Positions 35,116 through 42,523 of a DNA stretch of 64,000 bases are shown here, in pieces. The stretch comes from an uncultured Eubacteriales bacterium (GTDB lineage: Bacteria; Bacillota; Clostridia; Oscillospirales; Acutalibacteraceae), in contig CAKSHJ010000004.1 in NCBI GenBank assembly GCA_934457095.1, positions 1 through 64,000 of the forward strand, given 5' to 3'. Below the pieces are notes generated by a model. It saw only the letters and a list, made by a program, of their open reading frames with translations. It did no database searches and had not been told where the DNA came from. Position numbers and translations under genes: made by a program. Numbering within the stretch: position 1 is the stretch's first letter; each line of letters opens with the position of its first letter.

Positions 35116-35303
35116 GCACCTGAACAGTTTATTTGATTGATTAGGGGGTAGAAAGCAGCCATAAAAACAGTAGCGACTCTGCTTTGCTTGACTGTAATTT
35201 TATTATAGCAAATGTGAATTTTGGGTTGTGAAGTAATTGTAAATAGATTGCGATTGTTTTGTAAATAAAAGCCCGCGGGCATTTTTGCACAGCAAGGAAC
35301 AAA

Positions 35304-35319
35304 TGTTTCACGTGAAACA
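35304..35319. promoter_or_regulatory. parS chromosome-partition site
   Basis: TGTTTCACGTGAAACA is an exact match to the consensus ParB/Spo0J binding site and lies at the centre of a longer perfect palindrome (35300-35323). It is intergenic, between the metallophore cluster and iscU. parS sites cluster near the replication origin in Firmicutes, which agrees with the gdpP-rplI-dnaB block nearby. The remaining part of this gap (35116-35299) shows no gene and no DnaA boxes. Confidence 0.93.
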
Positions 35320-35343
35320 TTTGTTTGCAATCAGCGCAAATTT

Positions 35344-35799
35344 TTAGTGGCAACTACAACTGCCGCTGTCCTCGTGGTCGTGGTGGTGGCATTCCTCAAT
35401 TTTGCCCACAATCGGCGTAGGGTCAATGCCGCGGCGGGTGTAATAGTCGGCAACGGCCGCTTTAATGGCCTGCTCTGCCAACACCGAGCAATGCACCTTT
35501 ACCGGCGGCAGGCCGTCCAAGGCCTCCATCACCGCGCGGTTGGTCAATTGCAACGCCTGGTCAATGGTTTTGCCCTTAATCAGCTCGGTCGCCATGGAGC
35601 TGGTCGCAATTGCGGCTCCGCAACCGAACGTCTTAAAAGTTACGTCTGTAATAACATGGTTGTCGTCTACTTTAATGTACATTCTCATAATGTCTCCGCA
35701 CTTGGAGTTGCCAACTTCTCCAACGCCGTTTGCGTCGGCAAGTTCGCCCACGTTCCGGGGGTTGGCAAAATGGTCCATTACTCTTTCGCTGTATGCCAT
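35344..35799 (-). CDS. iscU: Iron-sulfur scaffold protein IscU/NifU-like
   Basis: 151-aa scaffold on which iron-sulfur clusters are built before delivery. The three ligand Cys occur in NSKCGD, FGCGAA and HCSV, with the family N-terminus YSERVMDHFANPRNVGE. The C-terminus has an extra tail ending ECHHHDHEDSGSCSCH that is rich in His and Cys and may bind metal; this is not part of the core fold. It lies 21 bases downstream of the cysteine desulfurase gene and is transcribed with it. Confidence 0.93.
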   Translation of the reverse strand: MAYSERVMDHFANPRNVGELADANGVGEVGNSKCGDIMRMYIKVDDNHVITDVTFKTFGCGAAIATSSMATELIKGKTIDQALQLTNRAVMEALDGLPPVKVHCSVLAEQAIKAAVADYYTRRGIDPTPIVGKIEECHHHDHEDSGSCSCH

Positions 35800-35820
35800 G
35801 TTTTCTTCACCTTTCTTTCT

Positions 35821-36999
35821 TTAATTCCGGCTGATGATCTCGTCCCATAACGGGGAAATGCTTCTTAAATATTCCACAATGCCCGGCAGTACCTCTAAAA
35901 TGTAGTCTACGTCTTCTTCGGTGTTTTGGTCGCTGAAGGAAATGCGCAGCGAACCGTGCGCAATCTCGTGCGGCAGCCCAATGGCCAGCAGTACATGACT
36001 TGGGTCTAAGGAGCCTGATGTGCACGCGGAACCGGATGAACCGCAAATGCCTGCAAAGTCAAGTTTTAATAGCAATGATTCGCCCTCGATGCCCTCGAAG
36101 CACATGTTGAAATTGCCCGGCAAACGCTGTACCGGGTCGCCGTTTAACCGCGAACGCTCGATTTTGGAGGCCCCTGCGATCAAGCGGTCGCGCATGGCGA
36201 TTAAGCGTTTGTTGCGCTGTTCGATATGTTCGTAGGCTTCGTTGAGCGCGACGCTTAGCCCGACGATGCCCGCTACGTTTTCTGTGCCGGCGCGTTTGCC
36301 GCGCTCTTGTGCGCCGCCGTAAATGAGGTTTGGTAATACCACGCCGCGGCGGACGTAGAGCGCGCCGACGCCTTTGGGCGCGTGTAATTTGTGGCCCGAC
36401 AGGGAGAGCAGGTCAATGTTTTCGTCTTTTACGTTGATTTTTAAATTGCCGACCGCTTGTACGGCGTCGGTGTGGAACAGTACGCCGTGTTCTTTGCAAA
36501 TGGCGCCGATTTCTGCGATGGGTTGGATGGTGCCGATTTCGTTGTTTGCGTACATGATCGAGACAAGCGCGGTGTCGGCTCGTAAGGCGTTTTTTACGTC
36601 CTGCGGCTTTACGATTCCGTTTTCGTATACTTCTAAATAGGTGACCTGAAAGCCTTCTTTTTCCAGCGCTTTTACGGTGTGCAGTACCGCGTGGTGCTCG
36701 AATTTTGAGGTGATGATGTGTTTTTTGCCCTTTTTGGCAAGCGCGTGCGCAACGCCGGTGATGGCCCAGTTGTCGGCCTCGCTGCCGCCGGAGGTGAAGA
36801 AGATTTCATTGGGTTGGGCGCCAAAGTGGGAGGCGATGTTTTCTCTGGCTTGCTCTAAGGCTTTTTTGGCTTCTCGGCCTACGCTGTATAGGCTGGAGGG
36901 GTTGCCGTATTGCTCTGTGTAGTAGGGCAGCATGGCGGTAAGAACCGCCTGCGAAACCGGCGTGGTGGCTGCGTTGTCTGCATAAACTAAGCGTTTCAT
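35821..36999 (-). CDS. iscS: Cysteine desulfurase IscS/NifS
   Basis: 392-aa PLP enzyme that moves sulfur from cysteine to the IscU scaffold. MKRLVYADNAATTPVS is the standard N-terminus, which is why I start at 36999 rather than further upstream; AAGGTGA lies 8 bases before it on the minus strand. PLP Lys is in SLSGHKLHAPKG and the active Cys in SGSACTSGSLDPSHVL. Forms an operon with iscU. Sulfur and iron demand of the neighbouring metallophore cluster may make the adjacency meaningful, but orientation and promoters are separate. Confidence 0.95.
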   Translation of the reverse strand: MKRLVYADNAATTPVSQAVLTAMLPYYTEQYGNPSSLYSVGREAKKALEQARENIASHFGAQPNEIFFTSGGSEADNWAITGVAHALAKKGKKHIITSKFEHHAVLHTVKALEKEGFQVTYLEVYENGIVKPQDVKNALRADTALVSIMYANNEIGTIQPIAEIGAICKEHGVLFHTDAVQAVGNLKINVKDENIDLLSLSGHKLHAPKGVGALYVRRGVVLPNLIYGGAQERGKRAGTENVAGIVGLSVALNEAYEHIEQRNKRLIAMRDRLIAGASKIERSRLNGDPVQRLPGNFNMCFEGIEGESLLLKLDFAGICGSSGSACTSGSLDPSHVLLAIGLPHEIAHGSLRISFSDQNTEEDVDYILEVLPGIVEYLRSISPLWDEIISRN

Positions 37000-37047
37000 A
37001 GTTGTTTCACCTTCTGTTTTTTTGTTGCTGAATGTTTTATGTTTTAT

Positions 37048-37080
37048 AATATACACTTTTTTGGTATACTTTGCAATACC
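37048..37080 (-). promoter_or_regulatory. Promoter and palindrome before iscS
   Basis: On the minus strand TTGCAA (plus 37071-37076) and TATATT (plus 37048-37053) stand 17 bases apart. An 18-bp inverted repeat GGTAT-N8-ATACC (37063-37080) covers the -35 element and is a candidate operator, for example for an IscR/Rrf2-type regulator. No such regulator is encoded in the window. Confidence 0.5.
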
Positions 37081-37090
37081 TTTTCTGAAA

Positions 37091-37531
37091 TTATTTGCCA
37101 AAACGCTCTGCGGCGGCGACCGCTAAGGCGTCGCAGCGTTCGTTTTCGGGGTGGCCGGCGTGGCCTTTTACCCAGATGACCTGCAATTTGTGCGGCGCGA
37201 TGACCGTTAAAAGCTCGTCCCATAGCTCGGGGTTGAGGGCGGGGGATTTGTCGCTTTTTTTCCAGCCGTTTTTTTTCCACGATTTTGCCCAGCCCTTGGA
37301 GATGCCGTTGCAGACGTATTGCGAGTCGCTGTAAAGCGTGATGGCGCAGGGCTCTTTGAGGAGCTTGACGGCTTGGATGACCGCGCTGAGCTCCATGCGG
37401 TTGTTGGTGGTGTTTTGGCTGCCGCCGCTGATTTCTTTTTCTGTGCCGCGGTAGCGTAGAATTGCGCCCCAGCCGCCCGGGCCGGGGTTGCCTTGGCAGG
37501 CTCCGTCTGTAAAAATTTCCACTTCTTTCAC
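37091..37531 (-). CDS. rnhA: Ribonuclease HI
   Basis: 146-aa RNase H type 1, which removes RNA from RNA-DNA hybrids. The catalytic acidic residues are seen in order: TDGACQGNPGPGG (Asp8), MELSAV (Glu), YSDSQYV (Asp) and NERCDALA (Asp). The KNGWKKSDKSP basic handle is present as in E. coli-type enzymes. It begins with GTG (complement of 37529-37531) after GGGAGAG and is located upstream of iscS on the same strand. Confidence 0.95.
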   Translation of the reverse strand: MKEVEIFTDGACQGNPGPGGWGAILRYRGTEKEISGGSQNTTNNRMELSAVIQAVKLLKEPCAITLYSDSQYVCNGISKGWAKSWKKNGWKKSDKSPALNPELWDELLTVIAPHKLQVIWVKGHAGHPENERCDALAVAAAERFGK

Positions 37532-37659
37532 GTAATGCTCTCCCGTTTATTTGGTTTTTGATATGGCGCTTTGGTTGTTTATTATACCAATTTTTCAGAC
37601 GTATTTCAAGCAAAGAGTGCGTGGATGATTCGATTTGGCTTTTTTATGTTGTCCAAGGC

Positions 37660-37688
37660 TTGACAGTATTATGTAATCGCGTTACAAT
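37660..37688 (+). promoter_or_regulatory. Sigma-A promoter of rnj
   Basis: TTGACA (37660-37665) and TACAAT (37683-37688) with 17-base spacing, giving a leader of about 240 bases before the rnj start. Confidence 0.85.
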
Positions 37689-37815
37689 GAAGAGGACGAT
37701 TGTGTTCGGATTTTTTTGACCCATTTATTTTTTGCTTTCGTGACCGGCTTAAAAACCAAATTGCAGGTATGTTTGACATACTTTTGAAAAAAAATAGGAA
37801 AATACTATCATTTTT

Positions 37816-37926
37816 GGAGGATAACGCAGGGATTCATTTTTTACTTGAGTGAATCGGGGGTCGGCCTTTACACCGCTTGTAAGACCGGCTTTGCTGACTG
37901 TTATCTCCTGAAATTAAATTGGAGGT
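37816..37926 (+). ncRNA. Structured 5' leader of rnj, candidate cis-regulatory RNA
   Basis: GGAG(G)ATAAC at 37816-37825 pairs with GTTATCTCC at 37900-37908 (one bulged G). Inside are a 6-bp hairpin (gattca 37831-37836, tgaatc 37850-37855) and a second hairpin (ttaca 37868-37872, tgtaa 37878-37882, with ggtc/gacc outside). The 37900-37908 strand can also pair, imperfectly, with the Shine-Dalgarno segment at 37921-37929. This gives a possible two-state switch that hides or frees the ribosome-binding site. I do not recognise a known RNA family. Confidence 0.5.
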
Positions 37927-37932
37927 TATCTA

Positions 37933-39915
37933 GTGACTGAAAAGGATTTTTTTACGACCAATCAGCAAGAAAAAGCGCTCCGCGGAGAACCGGAGAAGCG
38001 TCAGGTACAATCGTCGAATGCTTCCCCTAAGCGCGAGCATAACCCGAATGCTAAGGAGCAACGTGCCAAACGGCATCGGTTTTTTTCCAAAACAGAGAAG
38101 GCGGACGCTAAATCTGCGCCGAAAGACCGCAATAGAAATGCTCCGCCGAAGAAAACGCCTGCGCAGCGGCAACGTCCTGCTCAGAATTTGGTTGAAACCA
38201 AATCTGCTGTTGCTCAAATCAGTCAGCCGGGCAGAAATTCCAGAGGTAAGGCGCCAAAGCCTTCGGTGAAGGCGTATTTTTTGGGTGGGCTCAATGAAAT
38301 CGGTAAGAATATTACCGTGTTTGAGTGCGAACAGGATATGATCGTTGTGGATTGCGGGATGGCGTTCCCGGACGATGATATGATGGGCGTGGATTTGGTG
38401 ATTCCTGATTTTTCCTTTATTGAGAAAAATGCCGATAGGATTCGCGGCGTTGTGATTACGCACGGGCATGAGGACCATATTGGTTCGTTGCCGTATTTGC
38501 TTAAGAAGGTGCGCTTGCCCATTTACAGTACTGCGCTGACGCTGGGTCTGATTGACGGGAAATTGAAGGAGCACGGTTTGCAGGGCAAGGTGCAGCTTAA
38601 TACCGTTAGGCCCGGCCAGACGATTCGGCTTGGTTGCTTTGGCGTGGAATTTATTCATGTGAATCACTCTATTTCCGACGCGGTGGCTTTGGGGATCCAT
38701 TCTCCTGCCGGGACGATTTTGCATACCGGCGACTTTAAAATTGACTGTACGCCGCTGAAGGAGGAGATGATTGACCTTGGCAGAATTGCTGAGCTTGGCC
38801 AGCAGGGGCTGCTTGCGCTTTTGGCTGATTCTACCAATGTGGACCGCCCCGGGTATACTCCGACCGAACGAAAAATCAGCGACGCTTTTGAAAAGCTCTT
38901 TTTGCAGGCGGCCGACCAAAGGCTGATCATTGCAACGTTTGCTTCTAATATCAGTCGTGTGCAGCAGATTATCAATTGTGCGGTAAAATATGACCGTAAG
39001 GTGGCGCTTTCCGGCAGAAGTATGATTAATGTGATGGGGATTGCCGCCGAATTGGGCTATTTGGATATTCCGCAGGGCTTGTTGATTGATATTGATTTGC
39101 TGAATCGCTACCCCAAGGAAAAGATTGTGCTTATTACGACCGGCAGTCAGGGGGAGCCGATGTCTGCGCTGAGCCGGATGGCTTTTGCCGACCACCGGAA
39201 AGTGGAGGTCGGACCGGGAGATTGTATTATTATCTCTGCTAAGCCCATTCCCGGTAATGAGAAAATGGTGAGCACGGTGATAGACGAGCTGCTCAAACGC
39301 GGCTGCGATGTGGTGTATGAGTCCAGTCATGAGATTCATGTTTCCGGCCATGCCAGCCGCGAGGAACTTAAAATAATACACGGGATTACTAAGCCGCAGT
39401 ATTTTATTCCCGTGCACGGTGAGCAGAAACATTTGCGCCGCCATGCCGAATTGGCGTGTTCGATGGGCATGAAACAAGAAAATATTTTTATTGGTACGAT
39501 TGGCGACGCGGTGGAATTGAACCAGAATTATATGAAGCAATTGCCTTCGGTGCCTGCCGGGCGGATTTTGGTGGATGGTCTTGGCGTGGGCGATGTGGGC
39601 AGTATTGTGCTGCGCGACAGAAAGCACCTTGCCGAGGACGGGTTGATTGTTGTGGTGTGCACGATTAGTCAGGATGACGGGCATGTGGTGGCCGGTCCGG
39701 ATGTGGTTTCTCGCGGGTTTGTGTATGTGCGGGAGTCTGAGCGTTTGATGCTGGAGTCGCGGGATTTGGTGACGAAAGTGCTGGAGGATTGCGCTGAAAA
39801 CCATGTGCATGATTGGGGTACCTTGAAGTCTAAAATTAAGGATGAGCTTTCTAAGCTGCTTTATGATAAGACCAGAAGAAATCCGATGATTTTGCCGATT
39901 ATTATGGAAATTTAG
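37933..39915 (+). CDS. rnj: Ribonuclease J
   Basis: 660-aa metallo-beta-lactamase/beta-CASP ribonuclease with endo- and 5'-exonuclease activity in mRNA decay. The first about 110 residues are a low-complexity Lys/Arg/Pro-rich extension absent from B. subtilis RNase J1 and probably disordered. The core starts at KAYFLGGLNEIGKN; the metal site HGHEDH lies near residue 177. SGRSMIN and the C-terminal SHEIHVSGHAS are beta-CASP/RNase J hallmarks. GTG 37933 follows GGAGG at 37921-37925, which may be masked by the leader structure. Confidence 0.93.
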   Translation: MTEKDFFTTNQQEKALRGEPEKRQVQSSNASPKREHNPNAKEQRAKRHRFFSKTEKADAKSAPKDRNRNAPPKKTPAQRQRPAQNLVETKSAVAQISQPGRNSRGKAPKPSVKAYFLGGLNEIGKNITVFECEQDMIVVDCGMAFPDDDMMGVDLVIPDFSFIEKNADRIRGVVITHGHEDHIGSLPYLLKKVRLPIYSTALTLGLIDGKLKEHGLQGKVQLNTVRPGQTIRLGCFGVEFIHVNHSISDAVALGIHSPAGTILHTGDFKIDCTPLKEEMIDLGRIAELGQQGLLALLADSTNVDRPGYTPTERKISDAFEKLFLQAADQRLIIATFASNISRVQQIINCAVKYDRKVALSGRSMINVMGIAAELGYLDIPQGLLIDIDLLNRYPKEKIVLITTGSQGEPMSALSRMAFADHRKVEVGPGDCIIISAKPIPGNEKMVSTVIDELLKRGCDVVYESSHEIHVSGHASREELKIIHGITKPQYFIPVHGEQKHLRRHAELACSMGMKQENIFIGTIGDAVELNQNYMKQLPSVPAGRILVDGLGVGDVGSIVLRDRKHLAEDGLIVVVCTISQDDGHVVAGPDVVSRGFVYVRESERLMLESRDLVTKVLEDCAENHVHDWGTLKSKIKDELSKLLYDKTRRNPMILPIIMEI

Positions 39916-39978
39916 CATAGTAAGGCGCTTTGTTTTTGTGTAAGTTGCCGAGCGCTGATACCAAAGGGGTAATGTTTT

Positions 39979-41976
39979 TTGAAACGGAAAATTTGGGTTT
40001 CGTCTCCGATTTTATATGTGCTGGCCGCTGTGATGGCCGTTATGACCGCTGTGAGCTGGTTTTGGAACCCGGTTGTGTTTTTTGTGGAGCTGGGGCTGAC
40101 GGTGGTTGCGGTGGTTGTGATCTCTGTTTTGTTTGTGCAGTTTCGGTCTCACATTGCCGTTGCCACAAGGGCGGCTAATAAAATTCTCTCCGGCGCGGAA
40201 TACCGCAGGCTGCAGGATTTTGCGCTGCCTGTTGCCGTGGTGGGCAGTGAGAATGATATTATTTGGGGCAATACTGCTTTTTTGATGAATGTTGGCAGGG
40301 ACGCTGAGTACCGCGGGGAGAGTATTGCAAAATTGATTCCGGGTAAGACCATGGACCAGGTGGTGCAGGCAAACGGCGTTGATATTGCTGTGGAGGATAA
40401 GAAATTTACCGTGTTTGCGGTGCAGGTTAAGTCTGCTTATCTTGTGTATTTTATGGATAATACCGAATATAAACGGGTGAGCGCCGAATTTGTGCAGACG
40501 CGGCCGTGCGTGATGCTTGCCGCTTTTGATAATAAAGAGGAATTGGCGCACGATTGCAGCGCAACCGAGGAGGCTCGTGTTAACGCTGAGGTGGAGGCTA
40601 CTCTCAATCACTGGGCGCAGGATATGGGCGGCTTTGTGAAAAAGTTGTCCGGGGGCAACCGGTATTTGATTGTGAGCGATGAGCGGCATGTGGCATGGGC
40701 GCAGGAAAAACGGTTTGAAATTTTGGATGTGATTCGGAAAATCAAGGCCTTGGGTGACAGAAGCGCGACGGTTTCTGTGGGTGTTGGCCGGGGAGCCGAC
40801 ACCTTGACCGAGAGCGAACAATGGGCAAGACAGGCGCTGGATATGGCGCTTGGCCGCGGTGGTGACCAGGTTGCGGTGAAGAGTACCAACGATGCTTATG
40901 AGTTTTTCGGCGGGCTTTCTAAGGGTGTGGAGAAACGCGACAGGGTGCGGACCAGAGTGATTGCCGCTTCGATTTCTGACCATATGAAGGCCGGTGATTT
41001 GGTGCTGATTATGGGGCATCAGTTTTCTGATTTGGACGCGGTGGGCTCGGCGGTGGGCATGTGGAGCGCGGCGGTGAAGGGCATGAAAAAGCCCGCGTAT
41101 GTGGTGATTGACCGCGGTGCAACGATGGCAAGGCCGATTGTGGATGAAATGGAGGCTGCGAATCAGGACCGGGAACAGGAGATTTTTATTTCTGTGGAGC
41201 AGGCTCTTGAAATGCTGACGCCAAAGACGCTGGTGATTGTGGTGGATACGCATTCGCCCGACTTTGTGGAAAGCCCGGAATTGCTTGCGCGCGCTAAGAA
41301 TGTGGTTGTGATTGACCACCATCGGATGATGGTCAATCATATTACCAATTCCGCGGTGTTTTACCATGAGCCGTATGCCAGCTCTACTGCTGAGATGGTG
41401 ACGGAGTTGGTGCAGTATATTGGTAATACCGTGCTGGCTAAGGAGGAGGCCGACGCGCTGCTTGCCGGGATTATGCTGGATACGAAGAATTTTGTGCTCA
41501 AAAGCGGTGTGCGTACTTTTGAGGCTGCGGCGTATTTGAGGCGCAGGGGCGCTGATACCGTTGCGGTGAAGCGGATGTTTGCAAGTAATATTGATACTTA
41601 TAAGGAAAAATATGCGCTGATTTCTTCGGCGGAAATTTATAACGGCTGCGCCATTGCCTGCACCGAGGTGCAGAAGCCCAATTTGCGTGTGGCTGCAGCG
41701 CAGGCAGCTGACGATTTGCTTGCGATACAGGGTGTGAAGGCCTCGTTTGTGGTGTTTCTTACCGGTAAAACGGTGAATGTTTCCGCGCGCTCTTTGGGCG
41801 ATATTAATGTTCAGCTGATTATTGAGGCGATGGGCGGCGGCGGGCATTTGACCATGGCCGGCGTGCAGAAAACAGACGTGACCGTGGAGCAGGTGAAGCA
41901 GGAATTGCTGAAGGTGATTGGCGAGATTTTGCCGCATGCAAGTAAGTTTCCTGCTTTGAACGGCGGCAAAGCTTAA
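39979..41976 (+). CDS. gdpP: Cyclic-di-AMP phosphodiesterase GdpP (YybT)
   Basis: 665-aa membrane protein that degrades c-di-AMP. Two N-terminal membrane helices (residues about 10-55), a PAS-like domain, a degenerate GGDEF domain near 170-300, then DHH/DHHA1 phosphodiesterase: GHQFSDLDAVGS near 345, VVDTHSPDF near 420, VIDHHRM near 443 and GGGGHLTMAG near 617. TTG 39979 follows AAAGGGG. The order gdpP-rplI-dnaB is conserved in Firmicutes near the origin. Confidence 0.94.
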   Translation: MKRKIWVSSPILYVLAAVMAVMTAVSWFWNPVVFFVELGLTVVAVVVISVLFVQFRSHIAVATRAANKILSGAEYRRLQDFALPVAVVGSENDIIWGNTAFLMNVGRDAEYRGESIAKLIPGKTMDQVVQANGVDIAVEDKKFTVFAVQVKSAYLVYFMDNTEYKRVSAEFVQTRPCVMLAAFDNKEELAHDCSATEEARVNAEVEATLNHWAQDMGGFVKKLSGGNRYLIVSDERHVAWAQEKRFEILDVIRKIKALGDRSATVSVGVGRGADTLTESEQWARQALDMALGRGGDQVAVKSTNDAYEFFGGLSKGVEKRDRVRTRVIAASISDHMKAGDLVLIMGHQFSDLDAVGSAVGMWSAAVKGMKKPAYVVIDRGATMARPIVDEMEAANQDREQEIFISVEQALEMLTPKTLVIVVDTHSPDFVESPELLARAKNVVVIDHHRMMVNHITNSAVFYHEPYASSTAEMVTELVQYIGNTVLAKEEADALLAGIMLDTKNFVLKSGVRTFEAAAYLRRRGADTVAVKRMFASNIDTYKEKYALISSAEIYNGCAIACTEVQKPNLRVAAAQAADDLLAIQGVKASFVVFLTGKTVNVSARSLGDINVQLIIEAMGGGGHLTMAGVQKTDVTVEQVKQELLKVIGEILPHASKFPALNGGKA

Positions 41977-41997
41977 ATTTACGGAGGGGGTTTTTCT

Positions 41998-42447
41998 ATG
42001 AAAGTCATTTTACTGGCCGATGTGAAAGGCAGCGGCAAAAAAGGTGAGCTTGTTCATGTTTCTGATGGGTATGCGCGGAATTTTTTATTGCCGAAAAAGT
42101 TGGCCAAGGAGGCAAATGCGCAGGCCCTTAATGAGTTGCAGAATGAACAGCAGGCTAGGGCGTTTCATTTGCAGCAGGAGTTGAATGCCGCTAAGGAAAT
42201 TGCCGATAAAATTAACGGCAAAAGCGTTACCGTTTTGGCAAAGGCGGGGCAGGGCGGTAAATTGTTCGGCTCGGTGACGGCTAAGGAAATTGCGCAGGAA
42301 TTGCAGAAACAGTACGGCGTGGAGATTGATAAGCGGAAAATTGAGATACACGGCGATATGAAGGCGTTTGGTACTTATTCGTGTAAAATTAAGCTGTTTC
42401 AGGGCGTTGTTGCAACGATAAATGCTGTGATAGCCGAACAGCAATGA
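41998..42447 (+). CDS. rplI: 50S ribosomal protein L9
   Basis: 149-aa ribosomal protein. MKVILLADVKGSGKKGELVHVSDGYARNFLLPK is the standard N-terminal RNA-binding domain, followed by a long helix and the C-terminal domain (GKLFGSVTAKEIA). GGAGGGGG precedes ATG 41998, 22 bases after gdpP. Confidence 0.97.
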   Translation: MKVILLADVKGSGKKGELVHVSDGYARNFLLPKKLAKEANAQALNELQNEQQARAFHLQQELNAAKEIADKINGKSVTVLAKAGQGGKLFGSVTAKEIAQELQKQYGVEIDKRKIEIHGDMKAFGTYSCKIKLFQGVVATINAVIAEQQ

Positions 42448-42523
42448 TAGACGGCCTGGTGACTTTGGTCATCAGGCTTTCCGCCGTTTGGGTGTTTTTT
42501 TCAAATTATGAGGAGGTGTGGGG

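Noticed and set aside
7200..35340. Metallophore cluster as a mobile element (ICE, transposon or genomic island with direct repeats)
   Set aside because: No integrase, transposase, tRNA target or flanking direct repeats were seen, although the equibactin parallel lies on an ICE. Transfer in the past is possible but not shown here.
35116..35343. Replication origin in the gap holding parS
   Set aside because: No DnaA boxes (TTATCCACA type), no dnaA/dnaN neighbours and no A+T-rich unwinding tract of the usual kind. The parS only implies the origin is not far.
37930..41937. Long open frames on the minus strand opposite rnj and gdpP
   Set aside because: They are long only because the plus-strand genes avoid certain codons. 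Their translations are His/Asn/Arg-rich without any domain pattern, and the plus-strand products are unambiguous.
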